The position numbers were made by a program, and so were the translations under genes. This document shows, piece after piece, positions 1-14,107 of a stretch of DNA of 64,000 nucleotides. The notes beneath the pieces were generated by a model. That model did no database searches. It was not told the DNA's origin and saw nothing but the letters and a program-made list of their open reading frames with translations. Within the stretch, counting starts at the first letter, position 1. Each line of letters opens with the position of its first letter. Source of the stretch: Isoetes taiwanensis (Eukaryota > Streptophyta > Lycopodiopsida > Isoetales > Isoetaceae); the NCBI GenBank assembly GCA_021234155.1, contig JAJEKV010000011.1:7177132-7241131 (forward strand), in the 5' to 3' direction.

Positions 1-1
1 T

Positions 2-2443
2 AGCGCACTAAGGGAGCTACCAAAAGAAATTTGGACCTGCGTAGAACTTCAAGAGCTTCATCAATAGTAGTGTGAGGCACTAAGTGAGCTACCAAAACAA
101 ATTGGGCAATACATAAAACTTCAAAAGCTTGATCTGTCATGGTATAGCGGACTAAAGGAGCTACCAAAAGAAATTGGGATTGGGGCCTGCATAAAACTTC
201 AAGAAATTACTGTCAATGTGTAAGGCACTAAGTGATCTACCAAAAGAAATTGGGTAATGCATAAAACTTCAAAAGCTTGATCTGTCATGGTGTACAGGAC
301 TAAGGGAGCTGCCAAAAAAAATTGGAGCCTGCGTAGAACTTCAAGAGCTTCATCTGTGCCAGTGTGAGGCACTAAGTAAACTACCAAAAGAAATTGGGCA
401 ATGCATAAAACTTCAAAAGCTTGATCTGTCATGGTGTACAGGACTAAGGGAGCTGCCAAAAGAAATTGGAGCCTGCGTAGAACTTCAAGAGCTTCATCCA
501 TGCCAGTGTGAGGCACTAAGTGAACTATCAAAAGAAATTGGGCAATGCATAAAACTTCAAAAGCTTGATCTGTCATGGTGTAGCGGACTAAGGGAGATAC
601 CAAAAGAAATTGGGGCCTATGTAAAACTTCAAGAGCTTAATCTATCAAGATGTAAGACACTAAGTGAGCTACCAAAAGAAATTGGGCAATGCATAAAACT
701 TCAAAAGCTTGATCTGTCATGGTGTAGCACACTAAGGGAGCTACCAAAAGAAATTTGGACTGAGAACTTCAAGAAAATTTAATCAAAGCTGTAAAGGCAC
801 TAAGTGAACTACCAAAAGAAATTGGGCAATGCATAAAACTTCAAAAGCTTGATCTGTCATGGTATACAGGACTAAGGGAGCTACCAAAAGGAATTGGGGC
901 CTATCTACAACTTCAAGAGCTTTATCTGCGGCAGTGTGAGGCACTAAATGAGCTACCAAAAGAAATTGGGCAATGCATAAAACTTCAAAAGCTTGATCTT
1001 TCATGGTGTACAAGACTAAGGGAGCTACCAAAGGAAATTGGGGACTGCGTAAAACTTAAAGAGCTTAATCTGTCAAGGTGTATGGCACTAAGTGAGCTAC
1101 CAAAAGAAGTTGGGCAATGTATAAAACTTCAAAAGCTTGATCTGTCATTTTGTAAAAGACTAAGGGAGCTACCAAAAGAAATTGGGGCCTGCGTAGAACT
1201 TCAAGAGCTTCATCTATGGTAGTATGAGGCACTAAGTGAGCTACCAAAAGAAATTTGGCAATGCATAAAACTTCAAAAGCTTCATCTGTCATAGTGTGGT
1301 GCACTAAGGGAGCTACCAAAAGAAATTTGGACCTACGTAGAACTTCAAGAGCTTAATTTATCAATATGTAACGCATTAAGTGCGCTACCAAAAGAAATTG
1401 GGCAATGCATAAAACTTCGAAAGCTTGATCTGTGGTGTACAGGACTAACGGAGCTACCAAAAGAAATTGGGGCCAGGGACAGTGTGAGGCACTATATGAG
1501 CTACCAAAAGAAATTGGACAATGCATAAAACTTCAAAAGCTTGATCTGTCATGGTGTACAAGACTAAGGGAGCTACTAAAAGAAATTGGGGCCTGCGTAG
1601 AACTCAAGAGCTTCATCTGTGGTAGTGTGAGGCACTAAGTGAGCTACGAAGAGTAATTGGGCAATGCATAAAACTTCAAAAGCTTGATCTGTCATTTTGT
1701 ACAAGACTAAGGGAGCTACCAAAAGAAATTGGGGCCTGCGTAGAACTACAAGAGCTTGATCTGTGGCAGTGTGAGGCACTAAATGAGTTACCAAAAGAAA
1801 TTAGGCAATGCATAACACTTCAAAAGCTTCATCTGTCATGGTGTAGCGGACTAAGGGAGCTACCAGAATTGGGGCCTGCGTAAAAGTTCAAGAGCTTAAT
1901 CTGTCAAGGTGTATGGCACTAAGTGAGCTACCAAAAGAAATTGGGCAATGTATAAAACTTCGAAAGCTTGATCTATCATTTTGTAAAAGACTAAGGGAGC
2001 TACCAAAAGAAATTGTGGCCTGCGTAGAACTTCAAGAGCTTCATCTGCAGCAGTGTGAGGCACTAATTGAGCTATCAAAAGAAATTGGGCAATGCACAAA
2101 ACTTCAAAAGCTTAATCTGTCATTGTGTAGAGCATTAACAGAGCTACCAAAAGAAATTCGGCACCTCGTACAAAAGCCTCATTTGTCAAAATGTAGAGTT
2201 CAAGAGCTTGATCTATCAAAGTGTGAGCCGGAGAAACTAGCTGTACTGCAGCCTCGAAGCATTGGAGAAAGAAAGCAAAAAGATGAGATCGGGAATGATT
2301 ATTTCAAGCTCAAAACTAAAACTGAACAATTGCCCACAAAGCCGAAATTGGAATCGCCCACAAAACTGGAACTAGAACTAGAATCGCCCACCAAAGAGAA
2401 ACTCGAATCGCCCACAAAATTGAAGAATTTGGAGGCATTTTAA
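2..2443 (+). pseudogene. LRR-protein gene, 3' part, interrupted
   Basis: The DNA encodes about 30 LRRs of 23-24 residues in an alternating two-repeat pattern: one type reads LPKEIGACVELQELHL, the other LPKEIGQCIKLQKLDLSWC. This is the plant-specific style of disease-resistance and kinase-linked LRRs. The LRR frame starts at base 2 and is broken by tandem TAG codons at 65-70, by TAG at 1220-1222 and 1292-1294, and by frameshifts between. The last stretch, 1913-2443, is open for 176 codons. It leaves the LRR after LPKEIRH and ends in a lysine-rich tail with several ESPTK-type repeats before the stop at 2441-2443, so this is the true 3' end of the gene. No kinase, TIR or NB-ARC domain is visible because the window starts inside the array. 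A functional short LRR protein from the last ORF cannot be excluded. Confidence 0.75.
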
Positions 2444-3319
2444 GGTGAATGTCTGAAGTTTTTAATTCTTTACTTATGCTATACGTTTTCAATACATGTA
2501 TAATTATTATGGGAAAGATTCTTTAGGCATATTCGGCGTTGATGCCTCTTCCTAGATTCGACACGTATTTCCGGAAGGAAAAAATAGGGATAGAAAAAAA
2601 AAGCAAGGAAAATAGAATTGAAAGGAAACATTGCGATCTCCTTCGCTTTGGCCTGGCGGCGTGTCTGTAAACGGCAGCCAGAGAATCTAGCGCCTGTGAT
2701 GTGATGGCCAGAGAATATGATTCAGTCTCATCTGATTCTGGCGTGGTTGCTGTAAGCGACATCCATATGGATCTAATTGGGCCTGACAGGTGGAACGATC
2801 CCAGATGCTAGAATCCGAGCCAGTTGCATGTGTGTGAGTATAAATAAGAGGTGTGGCTTTTGCTTTGGCATTCGTCATTTGGTTTAGAGGTACGTTTGGA
2901 ACTTCTTTTTGTCCTTTTGTTTGTATTTTGCAAGGAGGATAGAAGATGATTTAGGCTGCTTATTGTTGCTGTAATCGTGCATTCAGAATTTTCAATGTCA
3001 CTGCAATTTTGCATTGTGCTTCAAGATAGAATTTTTAGGATGGAACTGGCCCTCTTGTGGAAAAAGCTGCCTTGAAAGGGGCTTTCTTGCTCCAAATCCG
3101 TCACAAGGATACGCAGCTAAATTTGTCTTATCTAGGATCTCATTGAATTTTTTAAATGATCTTGGTTATATAAAATGGGCACACTTTGCTAAAATAAACC
3201 TAGCTGATGCGCATCATGTCTGCAACAAAACATGATGCTCCAAAACTCTGGAAGCACACAATGTCTATCCAAAACTCCAGACTATTTCCGTTTTGAATTT
3301 TCTTTTATTGCATTCACAG
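2444..3319. other. gene-less stretch downstream of the LRR array
   Basis: I see no recognisable coding sequence. A 73-codon open stretch at 3014-3235 has no recognisable motif. The 3' end of this stretch (3305-3319) is pyrimidine-rich and ends in CACAG, serving as the splice acceptor of the mitoferrin exon that follows. Confidence 0.4.
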
Positions 3320-3480
3320 GGGTATGTGGAGCCAAGAGGTTTGGAACTTCATCAATAAACGAAATAGTCCAGCAGATTGTGAAATAGGAAGGATCTTGGG
3401 CATTATTTAAAGGACTGAAACCAAGTGTAATGTTTCACGTTCCAGCAGCTGCAATACGTACTGTACATGGAAAATGGCTT
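3320..3480 (+). pseudogene. mitoferrin-like mitochondrial carrier exon, degenerate
   Basis: Mitoferrins are inner-mitochondrial-membrane iron carriers of the mitochondrial carrier family. After a good acceptor (TTGCATTCACAG) the sequence reads GVCGAKRFGTSSINEIVQ, then an in-frame TAG at 3385-3387, then EGSWALFKGLKPSVMFHVPAAAI. This matches the last-repeat region of plant mitoferrins, where GVCG..RFTSSSI is followed by a GLFRG..PR.LFHAPAAAICWSTYE block. The CWSTYE part is already degenerate here (RTVHGKW). No other exon of the six-helix carrier is recognisable within about 1 kb on either side. I infer a decayed fragment that still carries its intron boundary, so it is not a processed retrocopy. 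Confidence 0.6.
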
Positions 3481-6033
<2,553 letters not shown>

Positions 6034-6224
6034 GGGTCCCTCCATTCATCTTACATTCGGTATGTCATGAAGTAGGGTGACGTCGCGAGCGCTTCCCCGT
6101 GTGAGTACAAACAAGGAGGTGGAAAAGAGAAATGTTGCGGCCGCCGCGATAAATTTCTTGTATAGTTAGTTTTTTACATCTTAGGTGATATCCTTATCCT
6201 TATCACTCATATATATACAATTAT

Positions 6225-6490
6225 ATGAGCTCTACCAACATGTTGGTAGAGATTGATCTCGGCCGTCCATCTATGAGATGGACGGTCGAGACGGTGACAC
6301 CTCGTAACTATGTTATATGAGTGTCTCAAATGTTGGTAGAGATTGATCTCGGCCGTCCATCTCTGAGATGGACGGTGCAGACGGTGACACCTCGAATCAC
6401 CCCAAGCAGCTCCCTGATTTGGGCCTTTTAATCTCGACCCTTGATATTGGGGCATTTCATCTCGACCGTCCATCTCGGATTTGGACGGCC
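6225..6490. repeat. dispersed repeat with GGCCGTCCATCTC hairpins, copy 1
   Basis: Two successive blocks contain GATCTCGGCCGTCCATCTC followed at once by the reverse complement GAGATGGACGG, so each can fold into a hairpin with an arm of about 12 bp. Each block then continues GGTGACACCTCG. A third, partial block follows at about 6460-6490. A related copy lies at 12992-13150. It ends just before an ATG (6520) that opens a small gene-like ORF. Confidence 0.7.
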
Positions 6491-6519
6491 CACAACAAAA
6501 GCCCCAATTCGATTTCTCC

Positions 6520-6657
6520 ATGGAATTCGACGATGGCGCCCCTGTGGCTTTCCTTGGGATTCAGTCGATTGGAGCAGCAATGGTGACGGAGGAGGTAGAT
6601 CCTTTTCTGCCGCTGTTACAAATCCGACCGATCGATCCGCTCCTCTGGCCAAGTTAA
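6520..6657 (+). CDS. small hypothetical ORF, possible first exon
   Basis: A 45-codon ORF starts with an ATG in a good plant context (CTCCATGGAA) and encodes an acidic N-terminus (MEFDDGAPVAFLG) followed by a proline-rich stretch. A second frame then opens downstream (to 6803) with a hydrophobic stretch, IRPYTILSSFLVLLV. The two could be exons 1 and 2 of a small membrane-protein gene if an intron starts at the GTTAAG around 6653. I do not recognise the family. It could also be chance sequence next to a promoter-like repeat. Confidence 0.25.
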   Translation: MEFDDGAPVAFLGIQSIGAAMVTEEVDPFLPLLQIRPIDPLLWPS

Positions 6658-6803
6658 GCTTGGGATCTTGTGTTTTTGTCAAAAATCCGTCTGGCCATTG
6701 TGAACATCCAGGCCGAATTGACAGGGTTTTTTTCAGCGTTTATATCATGTTCTTTATTAGGCCATACACGATTTTGTCCAGCTTTCTGGTATTGTTAGTT
6801 TGA

Positions 6804-9417
6804 TTTTTGATGTCTCTGTCCGAGACCTGCTTTTACCTTGAAACAAGCAGAGAAATTCCGATTTAGAGCAAGATCTCCACTTTTAACTCAAATTTTCATG
6901 CTTAAAGCCATAGGCTAGCATTTCGGCATGAATATTAGCGGCTGGAGCTGCGAAAATTTTGATGAAGATCTGTTCCTGGTAAGCAAATTCTGTTATGATT
7001 TAATATTTGCCTGAAGCAGACTTGATTGCGGTTGTCGTTCAGCTTTTCAGAAGATTTTTGAAAGGGATGCATCCTCGAGACAGCCTATTGTCATATGCAT
7101 ATCTGTATGGTTTGTTGTTTCCCTTGAAGCAGACTAGCATTTCCAAGAAAGCCTTTGGAGTGCATTCTTTCCATGGAAAACATAGAATCTACCGTTCTAG
7201 CTCCTTTTTCTTTTTAGTTTATAGGTCAATAGCATTGGTATAACTATGTGGAATGTAAATTTTGCAGGTTCGTATGGAGTTTGGAAGCAAAATATTTTTA
7301 CACATGGCAATTGGGTGTTCCTTCATGGCACGGTGATCTTTTAAGCATTTGCATTTGACAAGGTTAGTTGTGGCATTGATTATACTTTTGATGTCATCCA
7401 CTTATTATAACTAGTTAAATGTATTACTGTAGATTATCGTTAACTGATGCTAAAACTATTACAGAATAGTGAACAATTTAAAACTCCTGGCCCCAAAATA
7501 TAAGGATACCAAGCTTGTGATGATTGATGCAGAGTTGTGTGCACTGTCTTTGTGTGCACTGTCTGAACCTTTATAGATTGAATGCATAATCAATTTTTTG
7601 TTAGGTGTTACAATAATTGTTTTTATCATGTTGTGAATGCAGAAATGCCCATGCGAGCGTAGATGGTACATTAAGACATCATGATTTGAGAGAGGGTGTG
7701 CTTTGTGGTGCCAATCACCAGGACCGCCGTAACATTTTGGTAAGCTGAGAAGAAAGTTGATTACAATTACATTATGATAAAGGACTCCTCCTCTAGAGAT
7801 ACGAATTAGCAGGAATCGAGAACAAGAGATACTGGCTAGGAATAATTTCCAACAGTGTTCTTTGTGGCATGTCATAAAATATTTAACAGGACGTTATTAT
7901 CTGTTCAATGAATTGTTGTTTGCAAGTTGTTCTAAACTAACATGAAGCTTCTTTAATGGCAGCTTGATTTACAAAGTGGCGCTAAATGATCCTTATCAGA
8001 TATGCCACGTCACTGCCTTTCTTTGAAAACCTGTGCAATAAGCCCAACACGTCCACACCATTTACTCGTTGGGGGAAGGTAGTATCTAGAGTTAGTTTAC
8101 TAGGAACTCTGAGCTAAGTCTGGCTGTTATGATTCCCAGTGATGCATTTGCTCGGTTATATGATCGTCGTATGATTCCTCCTCCTACATGATCTTCGGAA
8201 CATTCAAAACCTCCTCCATGTATGTCCAATTTTTGCCCAGCTCATCTCTCTGATTATGTAAGCCGTGCTTTGTTGTTATTTAATCTGGCAATTGATTTCT
8301 AATCCTCTAATAACAAATATGATGTTGCTTTTAAGTTATAGTGGGGAACATGTTTATCCTATGGATGTTGCAAACAGTAAGTTTAAGCAACTATGGTGTC
8401 TAATAGTAAGTGTATACATTAACCAACTAGTGATCATAAGAACAAATTCTGTGCTGGTCCACAGCTTTATTTGGGCCACATATTATTATCCATTATTGCA
8501 AATACTTTTTAAGTTCTTGAAGACCTTGGTCTGCACTTCTTTTCTCTAATATTGGCTTCCTTTAGAAGTTGCCTTCTATGCTGGCAAAAGCAACCATTCT
8601 GATTGCGAATATCAATTAGCTGGGGGTAAAGGAGAAAATTAAAGTATGTGCATGTGTGGATTTGATGGGTACATTGAAACAGAAACCTATGTAGTGGGGC
8701 ATAACTTTAGAATGAGAATGAGAATGAGATCTAAATGCTCCAAAATGTTTCTGCAAACTGCTCCTTGATGATTTCATCATGATATGGTAAGTCAACTGTG
8801 CACTGCCTGCTAGAATCCTACTTGGTAATCTTGCCATGCATTATATGAGCTTGACTGTTTTCACCTGTTTTCACCTTTTAACTTTTGTTGTTTTATGTAG
8901 AATATTTTAGAAGGTTAGATGATCTTAATCTCTATACTGTTTAATACCGTTTATGATGATGGGTTTTGTTGCATCTTTAACTTGCAGATCAATGAAGGAG
9001 ACTTCAAGTAAATTGGCCTATGCTTATCAATATGTTGGTTGTGACTCTTTCCACTTGCAACATGTTCGTCATGTTACTGAAAAGGTATCCACCTCGAGAT
9101 AATCTACAAATCCGGTGAGCACATTGGACATTAATTCTAAATTTAGTACTAATTTCAGGTTTTACCCATTCGATTTAGATTTGGAGCAGAATGTTTGCAA
9201 ATAGATGTGCACGGATTAGAAGGCAGAGCTTGCATAAAATGCCATTTTGCAACTGTATAGCTGGTACATGCGGGTTTACTCTAGGTACAATATTTGCCTT
9301 TTATCTTTTGTTACGGATAGGTTTTTGCTCTTCTTTCTCTCACATTTGTGTATGTTCTTTGAATTTCCTCACGTTGGTACCATTTGGCAACTCGTGGTAC
9401 CATATGGCATGGTGCAG
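6804..9417. other. mostly gene-less, one exon-like segment
   Basis: No protein family is recognisable. One segment, 7643-7739, is bounded by GTGAATGCAG and by the donor GTAAGC and is open in one frame (NAHASVDGTLRHHDLREG and onward), so it may be an exon of an unidentified gene or relic. Nothing else can be supported. Confidence 0.25.
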
Positions 9418-10075
9418 GAAGCTTTTGTACTACCAAGTGGTATTAGTCTGCATGTTGACTAGACTTTCTACAAATGTATCACAGGTTTAGATGCACTAAC
9501 ATTTCTGCATTTTATGAAATTTAAGTTATGAAATTCATCTTTCAATTTACAGGTGCTTTTGGCATTCTATTTAATTGATGATTTACAAATGGGATTGTCA
9601 GTAAAGGCAATTGTAAGCTACGCGTTTATCAGTTTATCACGAGGAATCATGTGTTTAATTTGCTTTATCTGTAAATTGAAGATGTGTGTGAAGATGTAGG
9701 TTCTTGCGATAATATATGTCTCCAGCTTTGCTGGCTCTTTATGGCGACCACGATATATGTATTTTTTCACTGGAGGTGCAGCACTTTGGATATTGTCAGG
9801 CACTGCAATATATTATCTGCCCAGCCATCTGCAAAACTTGATATATTTCATTGTAGTTATGATTGGCTTTGGAAACGCCCTAATGCTGGTACTTATTTTC
9901 ACTTCTGGATTCATCCACTGTAATGACAGATATGGATAGGAAAGATATCCGTTTGTTTGAACCATTGTTACCTTGCAAGCATAGCAATGACAACTTTGAT
10001 GAAGTTGTCAACTAGAAAAGCGGGGAGCGCATTTTATGGTACAATTCAGACATTAGACGCATATTGCCTCATAGT
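9418..10075 (+). pseudogene. MFSD12-like MFS transporter, gene fragment
   Basis: Three exons with GT-AG boundaries in matching phase encode consecutive parts of an MFSD12-type major facilitator transporter, a family of multi-pass organelle-membrane proteins. Exon 9418-9484 gives KLLYYQVVLVCMLTRLSTN, exon 9553-9612 gives LLAFYLIDDLQMGLSVKAI, and exon 9700-9888 gives VLAIIYVSSFAGSLW and then MYFFTGGAALWILSGTAI with further transmembrane sequence. The next conserved block survives only as a degenerate GSAFYGTIQTLD (about 10022-10070). A few residues seem to be missing between SFAGS and MYFF. The N-terminal half of the 12-helix protein is not found upstream. I infer a decaying fragment. Transcription of the three intact exons is possible. 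Confidence 0.6.
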
Positions 10076-10241
10076 CTTGGCTGTGACTAAATCAACGTCC
10101 GTTGCTTCTGCACATAATGCCATGGTCATGGTCATGGTCGTGTAGTTGAATTACCAATGCCAACTATAAGTACAAGGTCCAAAAAGCAGAGCATAGTTTG
10201 TTTTTTATTACCATGAAACAACAGTAGAGGCATGTTCATAT

Positions 10242-10333
10242 GGCTGTGAATTAAGTCTATAGGCATGTTGCTGCCTGATCCATGGTTATGGCTGTGAATT
10301 AAGTCTAGAGGCATGTTGCTGCCTGATCTATGG
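10242..10333. repeat. 48-bp tandem duplication
   Basis: A unit starting GGCTGTGAATTAAGTCTA is repeated twice in tandem (10242 and 10290) with a few substitutions. Confidence 0.85.
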
Positions 10334-11033
10334 ATGTCGCTCATGTACCATATGATCACATTTCAAAATTATTGTTAGTGAAAAATTGAATCAACATGAG
10401 AAGCACACAGCGCACCAAAGTTGTCCTATGGTCATAGTTGTCCTATGGTTATAGTATTGCAATGTTGTAGCTATAGGTCTAACTTCTGGAATGATGGGTA
10501 TTGATGAGGAGTAATTAAAAAAGGGCTTGATGTTTTTAAGCTACGTCACATGAAGACAACCCAACCTAACCCCAAGAACCTTCCCAACTCTTTTGTAATC
10601 ATGCAATGGTCCTAAAAGGCTATGCTATGCATTATACCTCCTCCTTTTTTTAGAATTCCAAGTAGGTCCTTCCTTTTCTAAAATTTTAGGTTGGTTGTAG
10701 GGGGAAGTTTCAGTTTAGTGCAAATTTTCTTATAAGGGCATGTTCTTTAATCTTTTGCTTGCTATAATTATTTGATGATGCTATGTTGCATATTCTAAAG
10801 GCATTGATTGTGTTGCAAGTTAAGCTTTGTTGCAAGTTAAGCTTTGTTGCCACAGTGATAAATAGTGCCCCATTTTTAGATATGCAATTACTTTTTGAGT
10901 GTGCATGTGGAAAAAACTTGCGCATTTGAATTTGGTTCTCAATGGTTGATGTACTTTGTAGACACATGCCAAAGGTCTCTATGCAAAGGTCTCTATGCCA
11001 AAGGTCTCTGCATAAACCTCGGCTTTATGCAGA

Positions 11034-11255
11034 ATGCGTCAGGTTGGATTTTCAGCTAACGTGCGCAACTTTAACCAGCTTATGGAAGCCGACACGAAGG
11101 GCATCTTTTCATTATGTTCTCTGCTTATAGATTTTCCAGGAGGAAATGATGTTATAGAATTGCTCATGTCTGCAAAGAAGCGTGCATCCAAAGTTGAAAT
11201 TGATGTTATGATATTTGGCCTTTTCTACAATTTTGTGTTTTGCGCTAAGTTTTAA
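11034..11255 (+). CDS. hypothetical ORF, possible exon
   Basis: A 73-codon ORF starts MRQVGFSANVRNFNQLMEAD and continues with DFPGGNDVIELLMSAKKRAS. Its composition is protein-like (mixed charge, helix-friendly, amphipathic) rather than the low-complexity or leucine/phenylalanine-rich pattern of chance frames nearby. I do not recognise the family, and the hydrophobic end after EIDVMIFG probably reads into an intron. Downstream to 12880 I find no continuation. Confidence 0.25.
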   Translation: MRQVGFSANVRNFNQLMEADTKGIFSLCSLLIDFPGGNDVIELLMSAKKRASKVEIDVMIFGLFYNFVFCAKF

Positions 11256-12880
11256 TCCTATGTGCTATTTAATATATATTATTTGCTTTGGGACTTTGTT
11301 CAAAATGATCATACACACAGACCTTAGTGCTTATAAAAGCTAAATACTTGTGCTGATCATAGTTTCAGTCAACTTTGATGTTGCATTCTAGCATAAAGAA
11401 GCAAGGGTTTTTTCTTTTTTTTTTTTTCCTTCTTTTTTTTTCTTGTGATTATATAAAATATGAATGCTTGCGCAAATAATAGTTTTGTCAACTTCAATGT
11501 TGCATTCTGGCATATGGGTGATGATAGGAACACCATGGTTCTCATGTCTTGCAGAGAAAAGTTTTGAGTTCAGCAATTACTAGAAGTTGACTAAGAGTTT
11601 GACTTGAGGTTTGATTGGTGTTTGGTCGAGGAGGTTTGATTGGGTTTTAGATGAAGGGGTTGACTGAAGTTGACTCGAAGGCAATAGACACCGTATCAAA
11701 CTGTATATCGAGCCTGACCGATGCCTGCCATACAACTGGATATATAGATTTGGATATCAAATATACAGGGCAAAAGATGTTGACAATCTTGAAAATTCAT
11801 TCTAGGGCACATATGCTCTCTTTAAATGAAAGGATGTGCCACTTATAGCAACATCATATCTCACACACGCCCACGCAACTACAATATCAATGTTGCTACA
11901 TAATATAGAGCTCATTCAAAAAATCAGATGTGAAATGACCAGGTTCTTGCTTTGGTATACTCTCCTTAAAGTCAAGATTTCAAAATTCTTAATTGCAAAT
12001 AAAGTTGAATTGCACTAGAAACAATAGTAGGTTTTCCAACGAAGAGTTTGACCGGTGTTTGACTAAAGAATTTCACTAAGAGTTTAACCTATGTCTGAAG
12101 GAGCATTTAATGAAGAATGTTATTGGTTTTACTATAGGTATTTTGAAGATTCTTCTTTTTTCCGACCTTCAATGCAAAAGGAAGTGAAGGAACACAACTA
12201 GGTGTTTTGTCTTGCATATCTTGAAATAATAATATCAATTGGACCATAAATGCTAAGCAATAAATTAGAAGTGCATTGGGTTAAGATGGGCGATTCGGAC
12301 TTCGTGATTTTCCATGGAACCTTAGGGGATCTTATGGGATTCTAAGGAGGTTATATAAGGATTGCAAAATCATTTTAAAATGTTAGGAAATCTAGGGTAA
12401 TGTTCATATAATCTTTCAGAATCTAGGGCAATTATTATGGAATCTTAAGAAATATAGCTGATCTTCATATAGAATCTTATTCTCGAACTAGAATCTTATT
12501 CTCGAACTAGACACCATATGGACTCTGTGTCTTAAGCTCGAATTGGCACTTGTTATTGGTTTTACAATGTATTTAAAAGACCCCAGCTTTATATGCAATG
12601 CCTATTACATAATGAGCTGAACAAGATGAATTTAATGTCATTGTTATCTTAACAGCTTATGACAAGCAAAATAGAAAAGCATATTAGTATCTGAAATGTA
12701 CTTTTGCCTTTGACTTCTTTGACTATAGTTTGGCTTTTATTCAAGTCTAGCTTGACTTTTTTATTGCGTGTGCTTCATAGAATGCCTTTGATTTCCAACT
12801 TTCTTGCCAAAATCTTCACGGTGTAATGGCCATAAAAAAGTTCTTATGACAAATAACTCCTAGGTGTTCATAAACCATAA
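11256..12880. other. gene-less; contains AGATTC-satellite relic
   Basis: No genes are recognisable. At about 12300-12500 the sequence repeats GAATCTTA/GGAATCTTA-type words, a decayed, reverse-oriented relic of the AGATTC satellite at 41.1-42.7 kb. The lead-in at about 12205-12300 resembles the stretch at about 16910-16990, so a larger dispersed repeat is present in both places. Confidence 0.5.
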
Positions 12881-12964
12881 TTGATAAACCCACTGATAGT
12901 ACAAAAACTTGATAAACCCACTGATAGTACAAAAACTTGATAAACCCACTAATAGTATAAAAAC
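12881..12964. repeat. 28-bp tandem repeat, three copies
   Basis: The unit TTGATAAACCCACTGATAGT plus 8 bases is repeated three times in register. Single related copies appear near 18360 and 18970. Confidence 0.9.
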
Positions 12965-12991
12965 TTGTATATATACAACTATATAATCTCT

Positions 12992-13150
12992 ACCAACTTT
13001 CGGTAGAGATTGATCTCGGCCGTCCATCTCTGAGATGGACGGTCCAAAAGGTGACACCTCGAATCACCCCAAGCAACCCCCTTTTGGTAGAGATTGAGGT
13101 GTCGCCTTCTGGGCCGTCGAATGTGCGAGATCGACGGCCCAAATAAAAAG
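12992..13150. repeat. dispersed repeat with GGCCGTCCATCTC hairpin, copy 2
   Basis: Related to the repeat at 6.2 kb: GGTAGAGATTGATCTCGGCC, the palindrome around GTCCATCTCTGAGATGGAC, then GGTGACACCTCGAATCACCC. A second, diverged hairpin (GGGCCGTCGAATGTGCGAGATCGACGGCCC) follows. Confidence 0.7.
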
Positions 13151-13726
13151 CCCTCTTATTTAGGGCTTTGGATGTCGGCCGTTGGATTTAGGGGTTTAAT
13201 CTCTGCCGTTGGTCAGAAAGTCATTAAAATTAAATTCTATCTACATGCATTAAATGCTAAGTTATGAGGTGGCACGATTTTAATTGCCTATATTAATTAA
13301 TTCTAATAAATCTAAGGGCTTTCAGTGAATGTTAAGGCTTCGAAAAAATAAAAAACTTGCAAGGAAACATTTGGAAGGCAATCCGAGCGGCATTTTTTCG
13401 AACTGGACTACGGGGCAGATCTCTCCGCCTATGGCGGCCGGATGGTAAACAGCTAAGGCAGAATCATGGAAGGATTTTTATTTTGATGAGTGCCAGAACA
13501 TACCGGCATGGCCAAAACCTACTGAGATTTCCTATTGTTTTTAGCAAATGGGGTTAACATCCGGTAGAGTGGCAACAGGGCTTCTCATTTTCACGATTTG
13601 TCTTTGCAGGTTGAGGTTTTGTTTTTGCTCTTGTGACTGGGGTGGTTGTTTTCTGAGCCAAGGTGTTTGATCGTCTTTATTAACTTTGTGTGCTTGGTCA
13701 TTTTTGTAGGGCAGAACAGTGTAGCT

Positions 13727-13864
13727 ACACTAGTCTGGTCGTGACTGGTCTGCTCCGGAAAAGAAAAACAGTGTTGAAAATCCCATGAGCGCTGCTACCT
13801 ATGCTTGATCGTACACTAGTCTGGTCGTGACTGGTCTGCTCCGGAAAAGCAAAACAGTGTTGGC
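13727..13864. repeat. 86-bp-period partial tandem duplication
   Basis: A stretch of about 50 bp starting TACACTAGTCTGGTCGTGAC occurs at 13727 and again at 13813 with one or two changes. Confidence 0.8.
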
Positions 13865-14107
13865 TTTCTGATTTGTTTGTCTTGGCTGCATGCCAGAGCT
13901 CAGAATCGAACTGGGTAAGTTCTACAATATCCAGATTCTATTCCGTTTCCTGCATAACCGATCCCATTCATATTTGCCCTTCTCAAAAATCGGAAAGATC
14001 ATCTTCTGATCAAAAACCTTTTCAATCCTCCCCCCTCTTTTGATTTTCGATCCAACCACATTGGCTTTTCTCCTTGAAACTGTCTTAAGGCAAATTAAAG
14101 AGTAGCT

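Noticed and set aside
199-1794. Long minus-strand ORFs across the first LRR array
   Set aside because: They are exact antisense readings of the plus-strand LRR unit, and their repeating VLYTMTDQAFEVLCIAQFLL motif tracks the DNA repeat. The plus-strand reading has the conserved LRR pattern.
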